The notes under the pieces are model-generated. The model was not told where the DNA came from, made no database searches, and was given only the letters and a program-made list of their open reading frames with translations. Position numbers and translations under genes: made by a program. From Helianthus annuus (Eukaryota > Streptophyta > Magnoliopsida > Asterales > Asteraceae), in NCBI RefSeq assembly GCF_002127325.2, contig NC_035439.2:138509901-138573900 (forward strand): a stretch of DNA of 64,000 nt. Reading direction: 5' to 3'. How positions within the stretch are numbered: position 1 is the stretch's first letter; each line of letters opens with the position of its first letter. Positions 24,901-35,200 of the stretch are shown piece after piece.

Positions 24901-25329
24901 ATTTTATAAATTATAACCAACTTGATTTGAGTTGGTTAATTATGTCGCAATACTATACTTTTCAAAACACGGTTTTTAAATTAGGTATTGCAACATGTAA
25001 ACGAGCCATGAATCCGATACTCTCATAAAACCTACGTGCTCGCCAGCATTTCCTTGCTGACTTTGTTTTTACATATGTTTCAGGTGATGTTGCTTGATGT
25101 TGATTGCTAGGATGCATGAGTCACATAGGATCTGGACGAGGCCTTAGTGACATAATAACAATGATAGTCGATATGTAACTTGTTTGTTTTGTGTTAAGAC
25201 AATGTAAATTACTTAACGAATCAATAAAACGAAACTTTTTGTATCCATGGTTGTGAAACAATAATTCTGTTACAACACTCCCCGACGTTTCTGCCACGAT
25301 TTGTTGTTTTACGTGGTCGGGGTGTGACA
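21984..25329 (+). mobile_element. Solo LTR B (gypsy type) with CTTTT target duplication
   Basis: 3346 bp beginning TGTGACAACTG and ending GGGGTGTGACA, flanked by CTTTT on both sides (21979-21983 and 25330-25334). It interrupts the copia linker between integrase and RT. It has GC-rich GCGGGCCGCG-type blocks (about 22850-22915) upstream of a TATA box, as in the other long LTRs. It lacks the GGCG-loop hairpin found in solo LTR A, gypsy-3 and gypsy-4, so it is a related but distinct family. No coding sequence is supported. Confidence 0.92.
23075..23082 (+). promoter_or_regulatory. TATA box of solo LTR B
   Basis: TATAAATA about 1.09 kb into the LTR, downstream of the GC-rich block. Confidence 0.6.
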
Positions 25330-26350
25330 CTTTTAGCTATGTTGGCCATAGGGTGTTTTGAGCTTCTAGACTCCTTTTCTGGAGAATATCTTTTTGGTGG
25401 GACTCCCCTGTTAACCCTTGGTGGTAACACATACTGTTGAGAAGCTTCTTCCAGTGGGGTTTCTTCATTATCCTGTAATACTTCAACATTCTGTTCTGTT
25501 TCTCTTTGACCAGAAGCACTAGGACCATCAGTAATATCAACATTTGCAACAGATTCAGAAGAGTGAGAGTCACTTACCTCAGGTATCGGGTCGGGAGGAG
25601 TATCTTCGGTGGCACTGGCAGTCGGATTAGGTTGTATAGGATTCTCAGAGATTTCGTTGATGGTACTGTGATTGTTACAACTTCCTTCTGGTGTTATGGC
25701 ATATTTCAACCAACTCAGTGTGTCACACTCTCCCTCCCCCTGACCAATGTGTTGGGAAGAATATTAGTACTTGGTTTCGAGAAAGTCACAATTCATGGTT
25801 GTAAACATGTGACGTGTCTCAGGGTTGTAGCATCTGTAATCCTTTTGGTTAACTCCATAACCAACAAAGACACTCCTTTCAGCACATGGATCAATTTTAT
25901 TCCGATGAGATTTGGGTATGTGCACAAAAGCTGTGCACCCAAAGACTTTGGGTTCTTGTGTAAGAATAGGTGGAATTTTGGTAAATTCTTCCAAGGTTTT
26001 TAATGGGGTTTTCAGTTTGAGGATTTTGGTTGGGAGACGGTTGATAAGATAGGTCGTTGTAGCTAAGGCTTCGGGCCAAAAAACTTTTGGAACTTGTGAT
26101 TCAATTGGAAAGGCCCTCGCCATTTCAAACATAATGCGATTCTTTCGCTCGGCGACACCATTTTGTTCTGGGGTATGATGGCAGGTAGTTTGTGAACTAT
26201 CCCTTTGGTTTCAAAAAATTGTCTCATTTGTGTGTTAACGAATTCCCCCCGATTATCAGATCGAAAAATTTGAATATTTCTTTGAAATTGAGTAGCATGA
26301 AATATGACAAATCTACCAAGGACTTCGGATTTATTTTTTAAGAAATAGAT
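25330..26350 (-). pseudogene. copia integrase C-terminal part and linker
   Basis: Read leftward from the gypsy-3 insertion, the integrase core has FRSDNRGEF, then HHTPEQNG-type sequence (about 26190-26150) reached through a frameshift. PKVFWPEALATTTYLINRLP and the GAG-like VFGCTAFVHIPKS region follow. After these comes a Ser/Thr/Glu/Pro-rich linker ending in RYSPEKESR and SKHPMANI-type sequence, which in copia elements precedes the RT. The element was split inside the integrase core by gypsy-3 (target repeat TAGAT at 26346-26350). Confidence 0.88.
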
Positions 26351-29160
26351 TGTAACACCTCGAAAAATTTCGTCCAATAATGTCTTGACACGTGTCATAA
26401 GGTTCCGGTATGTGAAAACATACTTTAGAGGGACTAAAAGTGACAAACAGTGAAAACTATGGAACGTAAGGGTCCAAAGTGTCAACAATGGATAAATAGA
26501 CTCTATGATAACCCTACATAATGTTTATAACCTTAAACGGATGGTTCATGGATCATACGACGCGGAATTTGCACAAAAGTGAGGAATTACAAACTATAGG
26601 GGCCAAAAGTGTCAACATGTTGAATTTATACCTCTGAGTGAACTTTTGGCAGACCCGAAGCTTTTTAATGCTAAAATATACTCACTTAGAATATGTGGTA
26701 AAAATTTCATGAAGTTTCGTTAACGTATGAGAAAGTTATGGCCAAAACCGTACTTGAGGGGCTAAAAGCGTCAACGTCGAATTTCATGGCTTTTCGGTTG
26801 AGCGCAAAGTTATCCGAGGACATTACCATGTTGGTAAATGTCCCAAGGTTCTTAGAAACCAAGTTTGGGGGTTTACGGGTCAAAATAAGTAGCCGAAACA
26901 TCGCGTACAAGAGCAGGGACCAAAGCTGCCAAGTTTGAAAGTTGTTTGGCTGTTAAGCAGGTCAGGCGACCCGCCTGGACAGGCCCAAGCGGGCCGCGAA
27001 CCCCTATCAGATGCAGAAATCGCGAAAATGACCATTTTGGGTCCGAATTTGAAGTGCATTACAGCTTTCATCACCTCTCTTTTGCTCCAATCAGCTTCCT
27101 TGCACGCCTAGGCTATTGTGACCTCTCTATAACATCTGAATTCACCTTAAATCAGATTATTCATTCACTTTCTTGGGGCACTTGTTGTAAACAAAGAACA
27201 CACACAACTTGCAAAACTCTCAAGGCAATTATGGAGCATTTCTGAACGACAAGGCTGACTCTAAGTGTTAACTAAGCTTCATTAGGACCTTTGTAAGCTT
27301 CTATATCAGTCTCTAATTCGTTCTTGCTTTGATTAATTGTTAAAAGTCAAACCGTTGTTCTTATTATTTGACTTTTCGATTAAACGAGTTTTACTCTGTC
27401 ATTTCTCAAATTGAAACCACTGATATGTTGGTATTTATGTGGGAAACAAACCCTCAAAAGGGTATTCTCTAATTCCCACTTTATGCATGCTAATTGTCGA
27501 GTCAAAGGTGTTATTAAAAAGTCAACAGAAATCGTTTTTGCGAAAAATAGCTTAAATGGTAATATAGATGACATGCAATCAGTTTGATCATCATAAATAA
27601 CTTATAATATATGTAAGAATGTGTTTTACCATAATCAACTCGACAATCTTTAGTATAAATACGAATCGGAACCGAAAGTCTTGTAAAACGACTTTTTCGT
27701 AGACTATCGATTCGGATCCGTACATGCATGTTTGAGATCTGTAATGGAGAGTATTTTTGACTATTTTTATTTTAGTATAACTTTCTGGAATTTTTAATAC
27801 TTGAGTCTATGCTTAGCCGATTCATTTGCATGTTTCCGATTTATGCTTAAAGTTGACTATTTTGCCCTTTTTGATATAAAACGTGATTTTTGGAAAAGTG
27901 AAAGAGTAGAAATCTTTATTTCTAATATATAAACTTGCACCGAAAATTTGAGATCAGTTAGTGGTCCAGATTTTGAGTTATGGCCTATATCGTAAAACTA
28001 TATCTTAAAGTTACATAAACGGCGCATTTAGCGTATAACCTATTTCAGGCCACGTTTTGATACAAAACTTTTTATCCACTGATGCTATATAATATTTTGG
28101 GATTTTTGATGATTTTTATTTAATTTTTGGCTGATCGTTTCTTAGATCGCTAAGTTATTTCGGTTTATGCCGGTTTTGACCGTTTAAGCCATAAAATGAG
28201 TTTTACACATTCTTTTGACCCGAAACCTTTTTCTACTGATTTTATATGTTAAATAAATTATTTTGAGCATTCTGGAAATATAAAAATCTCAGCTTTCTTT
28301 TGAAAACCCGGAAACGGCTCTAAATCGTATTTTAAGCGTTTTTAGCGCATAGTGAGCGTTATACTCATTTTAAACATATAAGACTCATACCTACTGATGT
28401 ATTTAGTATATTTTCATATAATAACAGTAAGTATAAATGTTTTAACTCAGATTTCCAGTTTTGGCATTTTTAGCCCTCGTGAAATTACTAAAATACCCCT
28501 ACGGTGCATAGTTTGATTTTAAATGTTAAGTTTGGTATATGGGTCATACCCTACTGTTATAATATGTTAAATGAAGTATGTTTACTGTATAAACCAGACC
28601 CGAAACTCAGATTTCTAATTTGACTCTTTTATAATCTTTTAAATGACCAAAATGCCCTTATAAGGCATAAATTGAGTTTAAAATTATTCGGGGCACAATA
28701 GAACATAACTTGCTGATATTATATTATATTTAAAGCATATTATCTCAGGGAACTTGCATTTGACTCTTTTGACTACCCGTAACGCCCTTTTAGCGTTCGG
28801 CTCGGTTTACGTAACTAGTTTGCGTAAATTGACCGAAACGGGTCAAACATTATCATTTTTATCTCAAAATCCAGAATGTATTTAGTATACCCATATTATA
28901 CAAGTATTCAAACTTGTCGGGTCTAAATCACATTCTATCCGGTCCTTCGCTTAATCGTGCGCTTGTACCGTATCGTTTTTAAAACTAACCGGTCAAAGCT
29001 TAGGCTTAAATAAAAGACCCGTTAGGAATCTAATAGGTTATTATAAACCTTTGTTCCAGATTAGGAGGCCCGGTAAAAGCTACCTACACTTACCATTTGT
29101 GATTCATACTTGCTCAGGTAAATACATTTCGACTTATTTTCCTTATACGGGCTTGGGGTA

Positions 29161-29177
29161 CGGTATTTAAAATACCG
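29161..29177 (+). other. Conserved LTR hairpin CGGTATT-TAA-AATACCG
   Basis: A seven-pair inverted repeat, also at 39680-39696. It recurs with changed loops in gypsy-4 (61381-61397) and solo LTR A (6744-6759), always in the run between a TGGGCTTGGG-like motif and GCTTG. Confidence 0.6.
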
Positions 29178-29339
29178 CTTGATCGAGCGCACAAATCCTG
29201 CGCCCTATGGGTGTACAGTCTTGAATAGTTTGTGCGACTCGTTTAAACAGTCTTGTCTTACTTTAGGCTTTGGGGGGTTATTGACCGTGTCCCGGATATC
29301 CTCGGCATTATCTTACGAGATGGCCACGACCAGAGCACG

Positions 29340-29358
29340 GGGTGTAGGCGTACACCCG
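29340..29358 (+). other. Conserved LTR hairpin with GGCG loop
   Basis: GGGTGTA-GGCG-TACACCC. Also at about 39859-39877 (3' LTR), about 61554-61575 (gypsy-4, stem extended to nine pairs) and about 6924-6944 (solo LTR A, six pairs). Confidence 0.6.
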
Positions 29359-29892
29359 GCGTGTATAACTCTTTAATGTGGTGTGTCATTTAATCTTTAG
29401 CCCGGACAGCAGATCCCGGGCCACCAAAAGTACGAGTACATGTAATTCGTTCACAAGTTTATATTGCATAATTATCCCAAGTTAATAAAAATATTTATGC
29501 CTTGTGCATTTAAATCAATTTTCAATCATTTTCAAAATGAGTCAGTTGATTTGTATTTACCAGTGTAAACTGACGTATTTTCCCAAAAGGTTAAGTGCAG
29601 GTACTATACGAACTAGGCTGGCTGTTTCCTAAGAGCGTCCACTATAGTCTCGCAAGCTCGGACGACAAAATAAACTGTTGAAAAATTTTATCTTATTTTT
29701 ATTTGATCCGCCTGTGGATCCGTTTCAACTACTTATGATGTTATTATTACATTTAATTAAAGTTGAAATGTATCTATTCTGCTTCCGCTATGCATTATTA
29801 TATTGTGTTGTTTGTCTATGACGATGCCAACCACGTCACTGTACCCCACACCGGGCCCACCGGTGACATGTGGAGGTCGGGGTGTGACAGGT

Positions 29893-29905
29893 TGGTATCA
29901 GAGCC
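29893..29905 (+). other. gypsy-3 primer binding site (initiator-Met tRNA)
   Basis: TGGTATCAGAGCC begins 3 nt after the LTR terminal TGACA and matches the complement of the initiator-Met tRNA 3' end. Confidence 0.93.
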
Positions 29906-30096
29906 AACGCTGAGTGAATTAAACACTAGTCTTTTGTGTTTGATCTCAGTTACACAATTGCACATTCCTCGATTTTCGAGTCTAGACAAAGAACTTAGGA
30001 AATGTTCAAAATTTCGTTTGTTTTATTTTTTATTTACTGTTAGCTTTGTCTTATATATTTTGTTGTGCAACTTGTTTGATTTTTAACAGGTTCATC
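29906..30096 (+). other. gypsy-3 short leader before ORF1
   Basis: 191 nt, T-rich towards its end, finishing TTTTTAACAG|GTTCATC before the ATG. This resembles a 3' splice site; gypsy-4 has TTGTATGCAG|GTCAAC at the same place. The intron is hypothetical. Confidence 0.4.
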
Positions 30097-31368
30097 ATGC
30101 CGCCACGTATGCGAGGACGAGGAGGATTCGCCACATCACATGACCACGAGGCAGGGCCTTCGCACAGGCGAGCCCCATCAGCATCGCACAACACTGCAGC
30201 CCATGATCTTTGGAGATCATTCGCCGAGCCAGCCAGGCACTCGGTATCATTGAGTACCTCGCCATCCCTACCCCACTCATTTGGGCCCCACTCTGAAAAT
30301 GGGCCCCACGACTCCCATGGATCTTTCATTCCATTACACCAGTCACCTCACCACTACCCAGCACCAGCTTATCAGGGCCTATACAACCCTGATGCTTACT
30401 TGGATGAACCAGTGGGTCATAACCCACTAGGACCTGAAGACCACTTCTCTGGTGGTAACGAGATGGAGGTCGACGAGGACACTGACCCTTCCCTGCCACT
30501 GTCCGGCACGCCTAACCATCCCATTGAGATATCGGATGGGTCACCATACAGGGGATCACCATTCAATGGTGTTGACAGCTACGAGGAGAGGTTTAAGCAG
30601 CACGAGTGGTTCTATACCCCCAGCCACCACAACTCCCCCATGCACCAGTCTTACCACGGTTCTCCCGTGCACTCTCAGCACCACTCCCAACAGCAGCAGC
30701 ATCAACAGCAGCCCCAGCAGCAGGACCCATCTGAGGCCTTCTGGTGCGACGTGGTCACTCCGTCGCCACCACCACCACCGGTTTTGCCTCCTCCGCCTCA
30801 GAGGCCAAGGAGGAACGCGCGTATGTCTACGCGAGGAGGGATTCGCATTGCCACCCCTCGACATTCAGGTAGCGGCCGCTACTCGCCGCTCCACGAGGAG
30901 TCAGGGATGGGAGAGTCTCAGCATCCCGTCTCAGAGGTTACTTCTGCGACTATTGCGCCACTACCGCCGCAGAACTTTGGAGAGCCCATCCCTGCGTATG
31001 CTAGCGCAGCACAGTTCAATCCTTTCGAGCCGACTTTTCCTCCCGGTTATGATTATACGGGAGATCCCTACTGGTTAGCTTCAGGCTACAACCCTCTCAA
31101 CCAGGAGAGTGCTTTTGGAGGTCCCTGGGTTACGGGACAATCAGCTTTTGGATTCCCACCGCAGGGATACCAGCAGCCGCAGCCTCCACAGCCACCGCAG
31201 TATCAGCCACCGCCGCCAGCGCCGATGATGTCGCCACCGCAAGTCCAAGAAATCCTGCAAGGGATACACGACGTGCGACGGGAATTGCAAAATGATCGCC
31301 GACACAACCGCGGTATGTTCAAGAAGATGGTTGCCTTGATTAAGGGTAAGAGTAAGAAGGATTATTAA
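30097..31368 (+). CDS. gypsy-3 ORF1: novel Pro/Ser/Gln/His-rich protein upstream of gag-pol
   Basis: 423 codons, ATG with A at -3, TAA stop. I do not recognise a domain. The protein starts with a basic MPPRMRGRGG stretch and is rich in Pro, Ser, His and Gln. It has an acidic patch (EMEVDEDTDP, about residue 140) and a PIEISDGS motif about 20 residues on. Gln/His and Pro runs follow in the middle, then an RRNARMSTRGGIRI segment. A charged, probably helical C-terminus ends LIKGKSKKDY. No signal peptide, membrane segment, zinc knuckle or protease motif is seen. Gypsy-4 carries a clear homologue with the same block order. Conserved blocks (NPLGPEDHFSG, GTPNHPI, ERFKQ) amid diverged sequence suggest selection on the protein. 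It shares frame 1 with gag-pol but is separated from it by 888 bp with stops. The role is unknown; nucleic-acid binding is a guess from the basic ends. Confidence 0.8.
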   Translation: MPPRMRGRGGFATSHDHEAGPSHRRAPSASHNTAAHDLWRSFAEPARHSVSLSTSPSLPHSFGPHSENGPHDSHGSFIPLHQSPHHYPAPAYQGLYNPDAYLDEPVGHNPLGPEDHFSGGNEMEVDEDTDPSLPLSGTPNHPIEISDGSPYRGSPFNGVDSYEERFKQHEWFYTPSHHNSPMHQSYHGSPVHSQHHSQQQQHQQQPQQQDPSEAFWCDVVTPSPPPPPVLPPPPQRPRRNARMSTRGGIRIATPRHSGSGRYSPLHEESGMGESQHPVSEVTSATIAPLPPQNFGEPIPAYASAAQFNPFEPTFPPGYDYTGDPYWLASGYNPLNQESAFGGPWVTGQSAFGFPPQGYQQPQPPQPPQYQPPPPAPMMSPPQVQEILQGIHDVRRELQNDRRHNRGMFKKMVALIKGKSKKDY

Positions 31369-31394
31369 ATCCTTTGTTGTTAGCTCTTTTACTC

Positions 31395-31568
31395 ATGTCC
31401 CTGCGTGGACATTTATTCCTGTATTCTACCCCTGCGTGGGTATATTTCTCTTATTCTACCCCTGCGTGGGTATGTTATTTCTGTTTAACCCCTGCGTGGG
31501 TTTGTTTTGTTTGTTTTGTCTGTTTGTTTGTTTTGTTTGTTGTTATTTGGTTTAGCCCCTGCGTGGGC
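31395..31568 (+). other. Five-hairpin CTGCGT array, gypsy-3
   Basis: Five perfect hairpins with the same six-base loop CTGCGT: ATGTCC/GGACAT (31395-31412), TACCC/GGGTA (31427-31442 and 31457-31472), AACCC/GGGTT (31487-31502) and GCCC/GGGC (31555-31568). The first starts 27 nt after the ORF1 stop. Spacing is ~30 nt except before the last, where a TTTG-rich expansion intervenes. A sixth, smaller CCC-GTTTA-GGG follows at 31590-31600. Gypsy-4 has the same array with different but still paired stems. Confidence 0.85.
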
Positions 31569-31600
31569 ATGCTATTTAAGTTGAAAAGTCCCGTTTAGGG

Positions 31601-32256
31601 CAAAAGTTGTACTAGTTTACTTTAATTAAAATGGATAATTTAAATTTTTCATTTTATCTATGTGCATGAATTTAATATTCAAATAAATGGAAATATCAAT
31701 TTTTATTTGATTTGCCATTTTAATAAGAATCTTAGTAAGGTAGAACCTAGCTTGAATGTCTTATTAAAAGGCCTAGCCAATATGGTAAAACCTGGTTGAA
31801 AAGATTCAACTCTCTGTTAACATCTGAAAACATGTTAACATTCTTGACTAAGCGTGATTCGTAAAATCACACATGTCACCCTTTTTAATAAATTATCTAC
31901 AGATTATATCTGTATACAAGTCTGATTGTGACTTGATACCTACGGGTTATGACTATGTCATATAGTGGCAGTTGTGGTTTATGACTCTCTGTCTAGTAAA
32001 GGATTATTTGTTTAATTATACAATGCTAATCCTATAAAAATCTAAATTTATAATTTAGAAGTCGTCCGAAGTGACTAGGCCTATTGTGCCAATATATATA
32101 TTTCATTCCATAATATAGTTGCTAATAAAAGCCCTGAATGAAATTAAATAAATTAACTATTATGATTCTTAATATCATGGTTAATAAATCGTCTAGAACG
32201 ATAATACTGTTAGGTTTCTAAATAAGACCTTGTCCTTTTATGTAGCTTAAAGCTAC
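31601..32256 (+). other. gypsy-3 spacer between hairpin array and gag
   Basis: About 650 bp, AT-rich, with no open frame. Its start (GGGCAAAAGTTGTACTAGTTT) resembles the same place in gypsy-4 (about 63756 on). Stops in all frames separate ORF1 from gag-pol. Confidence 0.7.
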
Positions 32257-35200
32257 ATGGCCAAATCGGAGGAGACCAACAGTCATTCTGGAGAACACCC
32301 AGATGATACAAAGATTCACGTCACTGGTGCGGAACTGCAAGCACTGGTTGAAAACGCTGTTGCCAAAGCTATGGATAGGCAATTCAGAGAATCTAGCGGA
32401 ACTCGGAGTAGGACCCGAACTGTAACGCACGTCAAGCCGAAGACTCATTCAGAGGCTCATAGTAAGCCACCTTCTAAGAAGAATGAGCCGAAGAAGGATG
32501 AGGGGGATAATCACTCCTCCAACCACAGCAGTATTCCTAAGCAAGAAATCAAACTGAAGCATGATACGCACAGCAAGTCCTGTACGTACAAGTATTTCGT
32601 TTCATGCAAACCCAGGGATTTTACTGGGGAAAAAGGAGCAGTTGACTGCATGACATGGATTGATGAGATGGATACTGTGGTTGATATCAGCGGATGTGCT
32701 GATAGGGACGTCGTGAAGTACGTGTCCCAGTCGTTCAAGGGAGATGCGTTAGCATGGTGGAAGTCACTTCTTCAAGCTGCCGGTAAGGCCACTCTGTACG
32801 GTATGTCATGGGAACAGTTTGTGGCCCTGATCAAAGAGAATTTATGCCCGCAGCACGAGGTCGAAAGGATCGAATCGGATTTCGTATCTCTGGTTATGAA
32901 GAACCTCGATTGTCAAGCGTATCTTACTACGTTCAACACTTTATCTCGGTTAGTGCCTTATCTGGTGACCCCAGAGCCGCGAAGGATTGCTCGATTTATT
33001 GGGGGTCTGGCACCAGAGATAAAGGCAAGCGTCAAGGCTTCAAGGCCTACGACATTTAGATCCGTAGCTGATCTATCCCTCTCCCTCACTCAAGATGTAG
33101 TCAGATTGAGAGCTATGAAGAGCTCAGAGGAGAACAAAAGGAAACGTGAGGATGACACCTCACGAAGATCGGAGAAACGACACAGAGGGAACAACGACCA
33201 TAGGAAAGGGTCGGGATCTAAGAAAGGAGATCATCAATCGGGTGAGAGACCCAGATGTAAGACCTGCAAGAGACACCATTTTGGGAAATGTCGTTTGGAG
33301 GCGAAATCCCAGTCTCAAGAAAAACGGTGTGGAATCTGCAAGTCCACGGACCATAAAGCCTTGGACTGCAAGAAGCTTAAGGACGCAACTTGTTTTGGTT
33401 GCAACGAGAAAGGGCACATCCGGCCAAATTGCCCAAAGAATGCGAAGAAGGCTGATGAAGGGAAGAAGACTAATGCGAGAGTCTTCAGAATGGACGCCAA
33501 GGAAGCAGTTCTCGACGACAACGTCATTACAGGTACGTTTCTTGTAAATGATGTTTTTGCTAGAGTCTTGTTTGATTCAGGAGCCGATAAGTCGTTTGTA
33601 GATGATAAGTTTTGTAAATTGTTAAACCTTCCTGTTAAAGCCTTAAGCGTGAAATATGAGGTGGAATTAGCCGATGGAACCATAGAAACCGCCTCGACCA
33701 TTCTAGATGGATGTGTTATATCCATTAGGAATCATTCCTTTCCGTTATCCTTGCTTCCCTTTAAGCTAGCTGGATTCGATATAGTGATAGGCATGGATTG
33801 GTTAGCGCAAAACCAAGCCCAGATTGTGTGCAACAGAAAGCAAGTAGTAGTGAAGACTCCGTCTGGTGAGTCACTCACTATTCAAGGAGATACCCAGCAT
33901 GGATTGCCTGAGCAAGTGTCCATGCTCAAGGCATCCAGATGCATGCAGAAGGGATGTGTCATTTATATGGCACAAGTTACCATTGATGAGCCGAAGCCGA
34001 AGATTGAAGATATCCCTGTTATCTCAGAATACCCTGAAGTATTCCCGGAAGAACTACCCGGTTTGCCACCGGATAGGCAAGTGGAGTTTCGGATAGACAT
34101 CATTCCAGGCGCTGCGCCTGTAGCAAGAGCACCATATAGATTGGCACCAACGGAGATGAAGGAGTTGAGGACGCAGTTGGATGATTTATTAGCTAAAGGT
34201 TTTATTAGACCTAGCTCGTCTCCTTGGGGAGCACCAATCTTGTTCGTTAAAAAGAAGGATGGATCGATGCGTCTGTGCATCGATTTCCGTGAGCTTAACA
34301 AAGTCACTATCAAGAATAGATATCCATTACCCAGGATCAACGATCTGTTCGATCAGTTGCAAGGAGCAAGCTATTTCTCAAAAATCGACCTGAGGTTAGG
34401 TTATCACCAGTTGAAGGTCAAGGAGGAAGACGTACACAAGACAGCATTTAGGACTCGTTATGGACATTACGAGTTCCTAGTGATGCCGTTTGGGCTCACT
34501 AACGCACCAGCCGCATTCATGGATCTCATGAATCGTGTCTGCAAGCCCTATCTAGATAAATTCGTTATCGTCTTTATTGACGACATCCTTATCTACTCGA
34601 AGAGCCGAGCTGACCATGAGAAACACCTTCGTTGTATTCTCAAACTTCTGCATCAAGAGAAGCTTTATGCCAAATTTTCGAAGTGTGAATTTTGGCTTCG
34701 AGAAGTCCAATTCCTTGGACATGTAGTAAGCGAGCGTGGTATCCTAGTAGATCCCGCTAAAGTAGAAGCAGTCATGAATTGGCAGGAGCCAAGGACGCCT
34801 ACTGAGATTCGCAGTTTCCTCGGATTGGCAGGATATTATAGGCGATTTATCGAGAACTTTTCAAGAATTGCTGCGCCCCTAACTTCGTTGACTCGTAAGA
34901 AGATTAAGTTCGATTGGGGCCCTAAGCAGCAGGAATCCTTCGATATTTTGAAGAAGAAGTTAAGCAATGCTCCAGTGTTGACATTGCCCGATGGCGTAGA
35001 AGAATTTGTGGTGTACTGTGATGCGTCACACACTGGCATGGGCTGTGTACTCATGCAGAAAGGCAAAGTCATTGCCTACGCTTCTCGCCAGCTCAAGGTG
35101 CATGAGAAGAACTACACCACCCACGATTTGGAATTGGGTGCTGTTGTATTTGCTTTGAAGCTATGGAGACATTACTTGTACGGAACCAAGTGTATAATTT

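Larger units (their letters stand above)
26351..29889 (+). mobile_element. gypsy-3 5' LTR
   Basis: 3539 bp. It has a GC-rich block (GCGACCCGC and GCGGGCCGCG) near 26965-27000, then a weak TATA-like TATAACA at 27128. Further in are conserved small hairpins: CGGTATT/AATACCG at 29161-29177 and GGGTGTA-GGCG-TACACCC at about 29340-29358. Short frames inside it are not genes; the same ones recur in the 3' LTR. Confidence 0.95.

Noticed and set aside
26707..29376. Several 60-100 codon frames inside the gypsy-3 LTRs
   Set aside because: They repeat identically in both LTRs, resemble no protein, and lie in non-coding LTR DNA.
30452..31078. Long open frame overlapping ORF1 in another frame (also 62465-63481 in gypsy-4)
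   Set aside because: It follows from the GC- and Pro-codon-rich ORF1. Only the gypsy-4 3' end of that frame is real ORF1 sequence, reached by a frameshift.
31395..31568. Regular CCCCTGCGTGGG repeats as a CRISPR-like or satellite array
   Set aside because: The repeats are only ~16 bp with variable stems, the context is a plant retrotransposon, and the conserved part is a hairpin loop.
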